Of a DNA stretch of 54,784 nucleotides, positions 8,461-17,435 are shown piece after piece. Both the position numbers and the translations under genes were made by a program. Every line of letters begins with the position of its first letter. Position 1 is the stretch's first letter. The notes below the pieces were generated by a model. The model was not told the origin of the DNA, did no database searches, and saw only the letters and a program-made list of their open reading frames with translations. Origin of the DNA: Fibrobacter sp. (GTDB taxonomy: Bacteria; Fibrobacterota; Chitinivibrionia; Chitinivibrionales; Chitinispirillaceae); NCBI GenBank assembly GCA_012519985.1, contig JAAYPC010000287.1:1-54784 (forward strand), read 5' to 3'.

Positions 8461-9999
8461 TTATTCTCTGCCTGGTGAAGGTGGAGCGGCAATCCAGTTA
8501 TTTGGATCATCAGAAAACTGGTTCAGATTTTTGCGTGTCAGAGACATGCCCAATCCATCTGCTTCTTTAGGCCATAATTTGCCATCTTCGTATGCGACCA
8601 CGTCGACAGCTTTATAAGGGACCCGTACTTCAGAATTGTCGGTGTTAGGTTCCAGTGGTTGCAGAATCATAATAGTATCACCGCTGTTTCTTAGTCCTCC
8701 CTGTGCAGTATTAAAAACTCTGACCTTTCCTGGGACGCTGTAGTAGGTTCTGAACTCCTCCACGGAGATAGTATCTGAGCTGATAACCATCAGTTCGCCA
8801 CTTTGCAGTGTAACACCTTGAGGAAATACAAAACTAAATCCCTTTATTTTCCAGGTATTTCCCGGATATTCAGGATCATACAAGGGTACTTCCTGGTCAC
8901 TTATATTCTTTATTTCGATATATTCATCGCGGCCGTTGTATGCATTATACATGATTTCGGTGATAACGACTTTACCAATGGCAGGTTGGGAATTTACAGC
9001 TCCCAAAGTCGCAGTAGTAAAAGTGGTAAAACGTTCCTCACCGGCACTGTTTATATAGCGCCCAAATGTTTCGTTTCTGTTAAGTGCCTCGAATGCAAAA
9101 CCATGATAATATCCTCTGATTAACGGATCACTGGGATTTGCAAAAAGATAGATTTCCTCACCGTTTTCACTCAGTCCGAAAGATGAAGACAGAGCCTGGC
9201 TGTTAAACTGTGTTTCATAAAACATCAGATACCCACCGGCCTGTATTATAGTTCCATCCGGGATGCGGTATTGGTACGGATCATTTTTGTTGTCCGTCAG
9301 GTACCAGCCGCCGACATCAACAGGGAAACTGTTCGGATTGTATAGTTCTATGGCATCTTCATAGGGTGGATCGGTATGAGTCATGACTTCATTGACAAAC
9401 ACTGGTCCCGGGTCCATGGTTCCCGGAGAACCGTTTTTTTTGAAAGAGAGACGCCACTGTGAGGGCAGAGAGAAGTTGGCGTTTTCATCGATAGAGACTG
9501 GTACTAAAGAATAACCCTTGCCATCTGCAGCAGGTGGCCAGGGACTCTTATCACTGTATTCGATAGCCAGAAACTCTCTTTGTACACTTAAGTCCTTTAG
9601 GGCCAGCCTCTCTCCGGAATTTTTAAGATTGCTGGTATATTGGTCAAAAGGTTCAAAATTATACCGTTTTACAAATTCGGTTTTATTGGATGCCAATACC
9701 AGGAATTCTCCTGGTTTAATCACAGCATTGCTGCTGAACTGATAAGTGATACCATCACTGAAAGCGACTTTATCCAGGGAGATCTCCTCCTGACCCCGGT
9801 TATAAAGTTCTACAAACTCCAATGCATCTGAAAGTAAAGGATCATCGGAATAAGGATTATAATGTATTTCTGTAATAATAAGATTGGACAATGATGCTCT
9901 GGGTGGGGTATCTTCGGGAGGATTAATCAGAGCACAACCAACTAACAGACAAGAGATGGTGGCAAGAAAAAAAAACTTTATAAAAGAATTTGCTTTCAT
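8461..9999 (-). CDS. Lipoprotein with three lamin-tail (LTD) domains
   Basis: A 512-aa surface lipoprotein. The signal sequence ends SCLLVGC at about residue 22. Three lamin-tail domains follow, each beginning with an ITEI or VNEV strand: LIITEIHYNPYSDDP (about 40-165), FVNEVMTHTDPPYED (about 200-315) and VVITEIMYNAYNGRDEY (about 338-490). LTDs are immunoglobulin-like folds of bacterial surface proteins and often occur near CotH kinases, although no CotH is present here. The ATG overlaps the VTC stop (TAATG) and has GGAGG upstream, so translation is probably coupled. It may bind or display whatever the operon makes. Another LTD lipoprotein lies at 51.2-52.4 kb. Confidence 0.88.
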   Translation of the reverse strand: MKANSFIKFFFLATISCLLVGCALINPPEDTPPRASLSNLIITEIHYNPYSDDPLLSDALEFVELYNRGQEEISLDKVAFSDGITYQFSSNAVIKPGEFLVLASNKTEFVKRYNFEPFDQYTSNLKNSGERLALKDLSVQREFLAIEYSDKSPWPPAADGKGYSLVPVSIDENANFSLPSQWRLSFKKNGSPGTMDPGPVFVNEVMTHTDPPYEDAIELYNPNSFPVDVGGWYLTDNKNDPYQYRIPDGTIIQAGGYLMFYETQFNSQALSSSFGLSENGEEIYLFANPSDPLIRGYYHGFAFEALNRNETFGRYINSAGEERFTTFTTATLGAVNSQPAIGKVVITEIMYNAYNGRDEYIEIKNISDQEVPLYDPEYPGNTWKIKGFSFVFPQGVTLQSGELMVISSDTISVEEFRTYYSVPGKVRVFNTAQGGLRNSGDTIMILQPLEPNTDNSEVRVPYKAVDVVAYEDGKLWPKEADGLGMSLTRKNLNQFSDDPNNWIAAPPSPGRE

Positions 10000-10868
10000 T
10001 ATTCCTCCGGAAAGAAATCCTCAAACATGGAGGCTTTACTTCTATTAAACAGTCCGTCTTGCGAGTAGCGTGAAAAAACCCCTTTTAAACAGGTAGAAAA
10101 TTTGGAAAACCCGCTTCTCTGTAAATTGAAAGCCCTCACCAGATCAACCATCCACAGTGGTACAAAAGAGGTGTAACACTTTAATTCCAGGATCGCATAA
10201 CTGCAGTTGTCATTACCCGATGCTAAATCACAGGGGATCATGTCTTCTTCTACCGGTAAGGGATAATATTCATCTTGTGCCTTATAACGTATATTGATAT
10301 CAAAGGTAACCCGTGCATATTCATCGTAATTGGAGAAGAAAGCCTGACGGCGGTATTGTACCAGCACCACCGGACGAGCATTATACTTGAATGCGGTGTG
10401 ATAGAAAAGATCCCGGTGTCTGGAACTTTTCTGGTCTTCAAGCGGTGGCGGTTGATCTTTGGTGGCAAAAAAGTATCTGGCATAATCAGGATCATCGATT
10501 TTCGCTCGGGTCTTGCGCACAATATCACCAATACGCTGTTTTATCTCAAAAAAATAAGGGTACTTGGGGTTGTCTCCATAACACCTAATACGCATGTTAA
10601 AGCGTTTTTCCGCTTTCAACATTCTTTTACGCAGGAAAAGAAAATCCGGAGTATCAAAGTAAAGACTGTTGATCTTGTAATATTTGTCGGGTGAAAGAGC
10701 TGAATACTTATCGTATGAGCAATAGGGTTGTATGAATTGAACTATTGGATCTACCATCTGAATCGGTATGGTATACTTGGATTCAAATCTATCAAGCAGA
10801 GCGGGTGTCGTGACAGTCGAAACAGCAGGAATTTTCCTGGTTATGGTTTCAGGCTCTACATTTGTCAT
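9999..10868 (-). CDS. VTC-domain protein (polyphosphate polymerase family)
   Basis: A 289-aa single-domain protein of the VTC/tunnel family, whose yeast member Vtc4 makes polyphosphate from ATP. Hallmarks in order: RFESKY near residue 28, YYKINSLYFDT near 63, FNMRIRCYG near 90, YFFEIKQR near 107, VLVQYRRQAF near 175 and AILELKCYT near 230, ending in RSGFSKFS. These give the alternating basic and acidic residues that line the tunnel of the family. There is no transmembrane segment, so it is cytoplasmic or membrane-associated. It overlaps its upstream neighbour by 4 bases and its downstream neighbour by 1. In other bacteria VTC proteins often sit beside DUF4956 and CotH; DUF4956 is present here. 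Polymerase activity is inferred from family membership. Confidence 0.88.
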   Translation of the reverse strand: MTNVEPETITRKIPAVSTVTTPALLDRFESKYTIPIQMVDPIVQFIQPYCSYDKYSALSPDKYYKINSLYFDTPDFLFLRKRMLKAEKRFNMRIRCYGDNPKYPYFFEIKQRIGDIVRKTRAKIDDPDYARYFFATKDQPPPLEDQKSSRHRDLFYHTAFKYNARPVVLVQYRRQAFFSNYDEYARVTFDINIRYKAQDEYYPLPVEEDMIPCDLASGNDNCSYAILELKCYTSFVPLWMVDLVRAFNLQRSGFSKFSTCLKGVFSRYSQDGLFNRSKASMFEDFFPEE

Positions 10869-12151
10869 TCAATTATCTCCATGTTTTCTGAGAGGTAATT
10901 GCGTATCGGCCTGGTTGAAAGCAATCCGGCATTATCAATAACATACAGATAATTGCGCAAAATACCGTGTTTTATCCAGGTCATATCGATCTGGGTTTTA
11001 AGGATATTTTCTTTGATATCCAATAGCACAAGAGGATCGATTCCCTCTATCTGCAGGAATTTTTTCAGTGATGCTTCTGCATCCACCTCATTGATTCTGG
11101 CAGATAAATACCTGTATTGAGCAATAAGCTGATTAAGATCTGCCAGATCTTTTCGAACCTTTTCGCCTAATTCATCTTTGATCTGTTCGTAATTTTCAGC
11201 TTCAGAAAGTAGATCTGCCTTGTATTTATTGAGTTGATGACTGGCCAGGGTCAGATTGGGGATTCGAAAGCTGAGCTCCACTGCGAATGCTTTGTTCAGA
11301 TTGTAATCTTTACCCTGATATTTACGATCATATTCATCTACTCTATCACCATTATCGTAAAGAAAACTCAGGGCATCAAAAAATTTATGTGATTGCGCTT
11401 TTTCCATTTTAAAACGGGAATTAGCAAGATCGATTCTGGTGCGGTAAAGCTTAATTGATGCATTATTGGTATCCAGGGCGAAAGAGGAGGTCTCGATGCG
11501 GTTCATGATAGTTTTTATACTGACCAGGTCAGAAGTATCAAATCCGGTAAATGAGGTGTCGTTAAGGTAAACCTTTGCCCTCTGTTCGAGAACGGTGATG
11601 TATTTCTCTATTTCAAGGCTGAAGACCGTCTCTTTTGACATGTCTTTTTCTTCTTTTATAAGCTTCTGTAACTGAAAATCTTCACTGTAGGACAATTTTT
11701 CCATCACTTTAATGCGATCTTCATACAAAGTGAGAAGATCCTTGTAGAGGACCTTGAGTGCCTTCTGCTCCAGTAGATCAATAATGGTGAGATATCGATT
11801 GTAGAGCGCGATATTGAGCAGATATTGTCTTTTGGCCTTTTTATTATCTATTAAAGCTTCATTGTAACGGTTTCCGGTTCTTGTTTCCTGAAATCCCCTG
11901 GGAGAGATTTTTACGGTGTACCTGAAATCATCACCAGTGAATCCGGTGTTTCTTATTTCAAACTCGATATCATCTATGCCAGGAATTCCCGGATAGGACT
12001 TCCTGACCTGGGCATTTTTATCATCCTGCGATTTGACTACTGGATCCTCATGTGCAGATAAGATAAACTTTTTAATGGGAACCAGCTCTGCAGTCACCGA
12101 AACAACCGATATTGTCAATAATATTGCAATAAACCGAACTACTCCCTTCAT
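10865..12151 (-). CDS. TolC-like outer-membrane / periplasmic coiled-coil protein
   Basis: A 428-aa exported protein with a signal peptide (about 1-21, …VVSVTA) and long amphipathic helices over about residues 90-415, broken by a short strand-like segment around NLTLASHQLNKY. This pattern and its position beside an HlyD-type gene suggest an outer-membrane efflux (TolC-like) component. The repeat structure is weak and the family assignment is by architecture only. A segment near residue 60 (DIEFEIRNTGFTGDDF, then FRYTVKISP) resembles the N-terminal strand of outer-membrane channels. It overlaps both neighbours by 4 bases (ATGA), indicating coupled translation. Confidence 0.7.
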   Translation of the reverse strand: MKGVVRFIAILLTISVVSVTAELVPIKKFILSAHEDPVVKSQDDKNAQVRKSYPGIPGIDDIEFEIRNTGFTGDDFRYTVKISPRGFQETRTGNRYNEALIDNKKAKRQYLLNIALYNRYLTIIDLLEQKALKVLYKDLLTLYEDRIKVMEKLSYSEDFQLQKLIKEEKDMSKETVFSLEIEKYITVLEQRAKVYLNDTSFTGFDTSDLVSIKTIMNRIETSSFALDTNNASIKLYRTRIDLANSRFKMEKAQSHKFFDALSFLYDNGDRVDEYDRKYQGKDYNLNKAFAVELSFRIPNLTLASHQLNKYKADLLSEAENYEQIKDELGEKVRKDLADLNQLIAQYRYLSARINEVDAEASLKKFLQIEGIDPLVLLDIKENILKTQIDMTWIKHGILRNYLYVIDNAGLLSTRPIRNYLSENMEIIE

Positions 12152-14109
12152 AATGACCTCTTCAAAGTAGTAAATTGTGAGAGTTTATCCGACCCGTTGT
12201 CAAAGGTGATCAGTATCGATTGATTACTGAAGCTGATACCTTCAGGTTTCAGTGAATGGTAATTATCTATGACTTTAAGCTGATCGTTTCCGGTTAAAAC
12301 CCACAGACGACCTGAAGACACTTCGATATCATTGCTGGTAATTGTAGCGACAGATAAAATGTAAAGGTTGTCGTTATCAAACTGAATATCTGAAATATGG
12401 TAGATCAGACCAGAACTGTCATCTTTCAGGTTAAGAAGTTTCCACAAGCTGACATCTTCAGCATTAATGGAACCTTTCTCGAAGATTGAGTTGGCATTTT
12501 TAATTCGTATGATTGCAGAACTGTCATTAACCAGGGGCGCCTTAAAGCTGAAAAAGAGACTGTTGTCTTTAAAAGCGATCCCCTCTATATCAGGGGTTCT
12601 TTTTACCAGATCAACCTTGACAAGATCAGTCCAGCCTGCTTTGGGACCGGCCTTTTTTGCAGCTTCAGCTAAAGCATCAATAAACTTGATTTCACCAGAC
12701 AGAGAAAACTCTTCCCCTTTTCTGTGAAGCCGGATCAGTCGCTTTCTTTTGTCAGGGAGTTTACCTTTTTTGGTAGGATTCTGAGAACAGAGCAGATAAA
12801 TAAAACCATCATCTCCAGCAGTGATTCCTTCCAGATCACTGGCTTCTCCCATCCCCTCAATTTGAATCTCCCGGTTTATCACCCCATTGGAATCTATCAG
12901 AAAGAGATTTTCAGACTCATCACTGATAAGGAGGAATTTTTGAATATCCGCAAGATACTGCACCCCTGAAGCCTCTATGCCAACAGAAGGTCTTATGTCA
13001 TTAAACCAGGTGATGTTTCTTATTGCAGGTAAGGATAAAGAGTCTGTGCTGTTTTTACGTGGGGCAGCATGAGTAGTAGAAAAACCGTTCAATTTATTAA
13101 GGTTCTTTCGTGGCTTGTCTACAAGAGAAATGCGTACCTTCTCTCCAAGAAGAAAATTATTATCAGAAGGAAGCTTAATAGTCACTTCACGACCCCACAT
13201 AAGATAATCCTGGACAATTCTGAGCCTGATAGGATATTCCACTATTCGGGTACCTATACCGATGACTTCTCCCTGGAGTACGTTATTCTTATCGGTAATT
13301 GAATGGACCATGACTGTCTGTCCCAGAGAAACAGAACTATAGATGTTTTCGTGAATGTATCCCAGAACAAACGAGGGAGATTTGGAATGTATAGTGGCAA
13401 TGGAGTCAAAAGCAGGTACCATTTCACCTTTTCTGTAATGAATCGCCCCGATAATTCCATCATTTGGAGCAATAATGAACAATTTTTGTTTCATTTCGTT
13501 ATACAAGCGAAGCTGGTCCTTATACTGTTTGAGCATCTCCTGAAGAGGGTCCACACCGAAAGAAATTTGACTGCGTAGATTTTCCTCTAATATCATATTT
13601 GATTTATCTATGCGGGCGAGTTCTCTTTTAAGATTCTGGATCCTGATCAATGTGGGGTTGCTGTCATTGGAGCCATAATCTTCTGTGTTAATGCTTCGAA
13701 GCTGTTTCATAAGTTTACGATTAATTTCGTATTGAGACTGGAGCTGCTGGAGTTCCGAAAGAATCTCTATGAATCGTGCCTCATTTTCGGTTTTTATCTG
13801 CCGGAGTTCCGATTTTGACAGGTTTGCCTGAGTCTTGCTGCGGGTCTCCATCTCATTTATAAGATGGGTATATTCGCTTATTTTCAGATCGATTTCCGGG
13901 CTTCGCATCTCCATCAGGGTGTCTCCGGTTTTGACCGATTGTCCCGGGGTTATTCGCATGTCCTTTATTTCGACACCGAACTCTGCGCTTATAACCATCT
14001 CTTTGGTTTCAGCTATTCCATAAAAGTTGGTTGATTCACGACGGATATTGATTGTCACTATGGTCAGTGCAATCACCAGGCTGATAAGTACAGTATAAAA
14101 AAGTTTCAT
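12148..14109 (-). CDS. HlyD-type membrane-fusion protein fused to a DUF3616-like beta-propeller
   Basis: A 653-aa two-part protein. The N-terminal part is a periplasmic adaptor: membrane anchor at residues about 4-22, first half of a lipoyl fold (VKTGDTLMEMRSPEIDL) at about 58-75, long coiled coil at about 80-225, second lipoyl half (APNDGIIGAIHYRKGE) at about 233-255, then a barrel. From about residue 365 to the end it is a propeller-like domain with SDLEGITAGDDGFIYLL, TPDIEGIAFKDNSLFFSF and LKPEGISF, a pattern I know from DUF3616 and related phytase-like or SdiA-regulated propellers. Normal HlyD proteins stop at about 350-450 aa, so this is a fusion. It overlaps the TolC-like gene by 4 bases and starts 50 bases after DUF4956. 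Confidence 0.82.
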   Translation of the reverse strand: MKLFYTVLISLVIALTIVTINIRRESTNFYGIAETKEMVISAEFGVEIKDMRITPGQSVKTGDTLMEMRSPEIDLKISEYTHLINEMETRSKTQANLSKSELRQIKTENEARFIEILSELQQLQSQYEINRKLMKQLRSINTEDYGSNDSNPTLIRIQNLKRELARIDKSNMILEENLRSQISFGVDPLQEMLKQYKDQLRLYNEMKQKLFIIAPNDGIIGAIHYRKGEMVPAFDSIATIHSKSPSFVLGYIHENIYSSVSLGQTVMVHSITDKNNVLQGEVIGIGTRIVEYPIRLRIVQDYLMWGREVTIKLPSDNNFLLGEKVRISLVDKPRKNLNKLNGFSTTHAAPRKNSTDSLSLPAIRNITWFNDIRPSVGIEASGVQYLADIQKFLLISDESENLFLIDSNGVINREIQIEGMGEASDLEGITAGDDGFIYLLCSQNPTKKGKLPDKRKRLIRLHRKGEEFSLSGEIKFIDALAEAAKKAGPKAGWTDLVKVDLVKRTPDIEGIAFKDNSLFFSFKAPLVNDSSAIIRIKNANSIFEKGSINAEDVSLWKLLNLKDDSSGLIYHISDIQFDNDNLYILSVATITSNDIEVSSGRLWVLTGNDQLKVIDNYHSLKPEGISFSNQSILITFDNGSDKLSQFTTLKRSL

Positions 14110-14159
14110 AATTTATATCTCTATTCCTTAAATTGGGTCTGAAGATGTTATTTACTCTT

Positions 14160-14843
14160 TTACAGTTCTACTGTTGTTTCCTGAAGAAGAAGATTTACAT
14201 CTTTAATAGTATCCAATTTACGGATATCTAAAATGAAATTTTCTTTTGCCTTTGGATTTCTCAATTTAACATGATAGGCATAATCGAGCCTTTCACCCTG
14301 AGCAAGCTCTCTGAGACTTATCAGAGCGAAATTTTTACAGTGGGTCTTCATGATCTTTTCCAGATGAATCTGATTACCTTCTACATTTTCAAGATTAAAC
14401 CTGAGCATCCCATCAAAGTGGCGCTTCTGGCCAAATGGGGAGAAGTATAACACGATCGCTGCTCCGCAAAATCCCAAAGTTCCCACAATGGCGATTCCGT
14501 ATCCGAAAACTCCACAGGAGACTCCTGCAGCCACAGCAGCGAACATGAAAATTATGTCTCTGGGGTCTTTAAAAACGGTTCTGAAACGGATTATTGCCAA
14601 TGCTCCCAGAATTCCCAAACCTCTTACCGGATTGTCTCCCATAGCCTGCATCACGGTTCCGGCGACTATTGAAACCAGAATTATTGCCTGGACAAAATTC
14701 CTGGAGTAGGAAAGTCCACAATAAGTTTTTTCGTATGTCAGGGCAATCAGCGAAGACAGCAGAAAGGAAACCATCACAGTATAAATAATACTGATAATCG
14801 AAGGGTTTGTGGCTGTCGTCTGAAGTGTTAAAAAATCCAGCAT
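14160..14843 (-). CDS. DUF4956 integral membrane protein
   Basis: A 227-aa inner-membrane protein with about four transmembrane helices (near residues 20-40, 55-75, 95-120 and 120-140) and a soluble C-terminal domain of about 85 residues. The signature GILGALAIIRFRTVFKDPRDIIFMF region is characteristic of DUF4956, a family repeatedly found next to VTC polyphosphate polymerases and CotH. The ATG at 14843 was chosen over a TTG at 14870 because AAGGAG precedes it and the hydrophobic N-terminus then starts correctly. It is the first gene of the six-gene operon. Its biochemical role is not known; a membrane scaffold or channel for the VTC product is an inference. Confidence 0.88.
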   Translation of the reverse strand: MLDFLTLQTTATNPSIISIIYTVMVSFLLSSLIALTYEKTYCGLSYSRNFVQAIILVSIVAGTVMQAMGDNPVRGLGILGALAIIRFRTVFKDPRDIIFMFAAVAAGVSCGVFGYGIAIVGTLGFCGAAIVLYFSPFGQKRHFDGMLRFNLENVEGNQIHLEKIMKTHCKNFALISLRELAQGERLDYAYHVKLRNPKAKENFILDIRKLDTIKDVNLLLQETTVEL

Positions 14844-15419
14844 TTTAAAATTACTCCTTGTTTTATGCAAAAAACTAAGTTACAGAGTTGAGGTTAATGT
14901 GTGATGCAAAGAAATTGCTTTGATGGCTGGTTCAATATTTCTAAATATCACCACTACTGCTTCCTTTAAAACTCGTATCTGAAAATCTTTTTAACCGCTA
15001 AAATAAAACCTGCCCAATCTTACTGAAAAAAGAAGTCTCCAATAAATCCCTTTTTTCTGCTAACGAGTAGTGATATTAGCTCATACCTCTAAAACCGGCT
15101 TTAATGCTAATCCTTTTGTAGCAAAGCTGACTAACTCAGGTAATATAAAAGTTTATTAATTCACTTACAAATAACTATTCAAAAAACTGATTACACTAGT
15201 TATCTGGAATAGTATTAATAAAACTTCAATGTCATTAGATGATAAGTCTTTTTATATTGTTCATAAATATTTTCTTAAAAATTCAGGCCTGGTTAGGATC
15301 TTTTTAGGCAAGATAAAAAGCTATTGATATACCCCTATTTTCATTTCGCCTGCTTTTTTTATAATTCTGCTGAGCAGATAGTATTTTGGCCACGTCCGTA
15401 ATTATTCAGTTTTTCAAGG
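14844..15419. other. AT-rich divergent region with no gene
   Basis: About 575 bases lie between the divergent DUF4956 and MBL genes. It must hold the promoter of the six-gene operon on the minus strand and probably that of the MBL gene on the plus strand. I could not pick a confident promoter. No RNA gene, repeat or credible ORF was seen. Confidence 0.5.
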
Positions 15420-15442
15420 CTGACTCATCAATAATGAGTCAG
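15420..15442. promoter_or_regulatory. Perfect inverted repeat just upstream of the MBL gene
   Basis: Perfect 9-bp arms (CTGACTCAT at 15420-15428, ATGAGTCAG at 15434-15442, 5-base spacer) end 13 bases before the MBL start codon. No T-tract follows, so an operator or an mRNA hairpin near the start codon is more likely than a terminator. The core TGATGAGTCA (read on the minus strand) recurs in the tandem repeats downstream of the same gene. Confidence 0.5.
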
Positions 15443-15455
15443 AAGTGCATAGAAG

Positions 15456-16268
15456 ATGAAAGTTTCTATACTCAGGAGCGGTTCCAGTGGAAACTGCACC
15501 CTTATCGAACATTGTGGTTGTAGAATCCTTATCGATGCAGGAATGAGCCAGAAAAGGATTAAAGAGGTTCTGGAGGAAGTAGATCTGGATCCCACCAAAA
15601 TTTCAGCAATTGTTGTAACCCATCTGCATTCCGACCATTGCAACTACTCCACTCTTCAAATTTGTCGAAAGTTCGGTATTGAGCTTTTTGTCCACCATAA
15701 AAATGTCTCGCCACTGAGCACTGTTCTGCAAAAGGGAATACGAGGTGATGATCTGAGAGTCAGGACGTTTAACGATCAGACGTTCCGGATTGGAACAATG
15801 CTGTTTAAACCATTCGATATCTCACATGATGCTTATGTGGCCACTTCGGGATTTAATGTCTCTCCGGAATCTTCCAATGAAACCTACCTCAGCTATGCGG
15901 CTGATCTGGGGGTTTTTCCTGATGATCTGATTTGCCATTTTCAGAATGCAAAAACAATAGTGCTAGAATCCAATCATGACACCGATCTTTTGTGGAAAAA
16001 CCCACACAGGCCCTATATCCATAAAAAAAGGGTAGCTGGTGAAAAGGGACATCTTTCAAACCGGCAATCTGCTGATGCCCTGATAAAAATTGCAAAGACC
16101 TCCACCAGAAAACCCGATAATGTGATCCTCTGTCATCTCAGTAAGGATCATAATTCACCGCAATTAGCTCTGGACAGTGTGAGTGCAATACTTGAGGAGC
16201 AAAACATAGAACTTGCGCTTCATGTTGCCAGAAGAGATCAAAGAACTCCGTTTTTTGAGATTGCATAA
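15456..16268 (+). CDS. MBL-fold metallohydrolase (YycJ/WalJ-like)
   Basis: A 270-aa cytoplasmic metallo-beta-lactamase-fold protein. The N-terminal ILRSGSSGNCTLIE and the metal motif THLHSDH (H56, H58, D60, H61) match the YycJ/WalJ branch, linked in Firmicutes to cell-wall or DNA-repair functions; the substrate here is unknown. Further metal-binding positions are likely in LESNHD and in VILCHLSKDHN near the C-terminus. The length is normal for the family. The ribosome-binding site is poor and the perfect 9-bp hairpin ends 13 bases before the ATG, so initiation may be controlled. A 43-bp tandem repeat begins 50 bases after the stop. Confidence 0.88.
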   Translation: MKVSILRSGSSGNCTLIEHCGCRILIDAGMSQKRIKEVLEEVDLDPTKISAIVVTHLHSDHCNYSTLQICRKFGIELFVHHKNVSPLSTVLQKGIRGDDLRVRTFNDQTFRIGTMLFKPFDISHDAYVATSGFNVSPESSNETYLSYAADLGVFPDDLICHFQNAKTIVLESNHDTDLLWKNPHRPYIHKKRVAGEKGHLSNRQSADALIKIAKTSTRKPDNVILCHLSKDHNSPQLALDSVSAILEEQNIELALHVARRDQRTPFFEIA

Positions 16269-16318
16269 CCAGATCACACAGGTTGTTGCCCTTAAATTTC
16301 CTGATTTACGAAATTGCA

Positions 16319-16490
16319 CAGTCCCGATGAGTCATTGTGCTTTGGGACGTTTCCGGTCACACAGTCCTGATGAGTCATTGTGCTTTGGGACGTTTCCAGT
16401 CACACAGTCCTGATGAGTCATTGTGCTTTGGGACGTTTCCAGTCACATTGTCCTGATGAGACATCGTGCTTCGGGACGTCTCTTGTCGCA
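16319..16490. repeat. Tandem array of four 43-bp units
   Basis: Four head-to-tail units start at 16319, 16362, 16405 and 16448, with an exact 43-base period. Units 1-3 differ at about two positions; unit 4 has diverged more. Each unit carries GATGAGTCATTG (GATGAGACATCG in unit 4) followed by a GGGACGT core. Past unit 4 an inverted repeat GACGTCTC/GAGACGTC closes the array near 16505. There are no spacers, so this is not a CRISPR. Frames open across it are translations of repeats, not genes. Confidence 0.9.
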
Positions 16491-16610
16491 TTGCCACGAG
16501 ACGTCTATGTAGTTTCGGATTTCCCCAGGGTAGGAAACCCCGGCTTGGATACGGGATATGGATTGAATATAATTTGGATGCAGATACGAATCGGATGCGG
16601 GAAATAAATA

Positions 16611-17435
16611 TCAATTAATGTTTATACCTTTTTTCATCAATGACCATTCTCTGGCTATTGCATCCTCATCGTTTGACCATGGTGACACTTTACTGGCAAC
16701 CGCTTTTACTTTATCCAAAGCATTACCCATGGCTATTCCCACACCTGCAGCCTCCAACATTGGGATGTCGTTTTCGGCATCACCAAAGGCTACAGTTTCA
16801 GATAAATCAATTCTGTGGGCCTGGGCCAGCATTTTAAGACCAGTACCTTTGTTTGCCAGAGGATTAAGAAATTCCAGGTAATGATCCCAGGTCCTGCATA
16901 TATAGATGGAATCTTTCCATAAATTCCTGAAATAGGCTTCCTGCCTGTCTATTTCTGATGAATCTCCTACGAACAGAATCTTTGATGGCGTACAGTCTAT
17001 AAATTGATCAAATTTTTCCAGAAAGATGTATTCAGTAGAGGTTTGTTGATAATAAAGGTCGTTCCAGGGTTTACTTTGCGGTCTCTTTAAAGTATAGAGT
17101 TTATCGTTAATATAATAATTTAAGGCGAAGTTCTGATTTTGAGTATAATTGAGTAGGAAATTGGCATATCGGGCATCTAAGGGTGCTTCAAAGATCAGTT
17201 GAGAGCTGAGATTTTTTCCCTTGTACACCGCTGCTCCGTTTAGAGTCAGCATGGAAATTTCCAGATCCTCACTGCAGTATTTGCACATGCTGCTCCCCAG
17301 CCTTCCTGAGGCAAATGCAATAATTGCACCGCTTTTCTGCATCTCTTTGAGGGCTTTTAAATTAGCATTGCTGAGTTTTTTATGGGAATCTAAAAGTGTC
17401 CCATCAAGATCAAATGCAAAAAGTCTGGGAACCAT
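16611..17435 (-). CDS. HAD superfamily phosphatase, Cof type
   Basis: A 274-aa Cof/YbjI-type HAD hydrolase that probably dephosphorylates sugar phosphates or nucleotides in the cytoplasm. Motif I is FAFDLDGTLLDS (D9, D11 from the chosen start), motif II is IIAFASGR, and motifs III/IV are the conserved Lys region and VAFGDAENDIPMLEAAG near the C-terminus, with the IIB-type cap between. The ATG at 17435 is chosen over 17519 because AGCAGG lies 5 bases upstream and the usual short N-terminus then precedes motif I. It is a single gene converging on the tandem repeat array. Confidence 0.88.
   Translation of the reverse strand: MVPRLFAFDLDGTLLDSHKKLSNANLKALKEMQKSGAIIAFASGRLGSSMCKYCSEDLEISMLTLNGAAVYKGKNLSSQLIFEAPLDARYANFLLNYTQNQNFALNYYINDKLYTLKRPQSKPWNDLYYQQTSTEYIFLEKFDQFIDCTPSKILFVGDSSEIDRQEAYFRNLWKDSIYICRTWDHYLEFLNPLANKGTGLKMLAQAHRIDLSETVAFGDAENDIPMLEAAGVGIAMGNALDKVKAVASKVSPWSNDEDAIAREWSLMKKGININ

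Noticed and set aside
7219..14843. CotH spore-coat-like kinase in the VTC operon
   Set aside because: Expected from similar clusters, but no gene here has CotH motifs; only the LTD protein is present.
16319..16490. Possible CRISPR array
   Set aside because: The 43-base units are directly adjacent with no spacers; it is an ordinary tandem repeat.
16213..16614. Several ORFs across the 43-bp repeat array on both strands
   Set aside because: They are translations of the repeat and have no ribosome-binding site.
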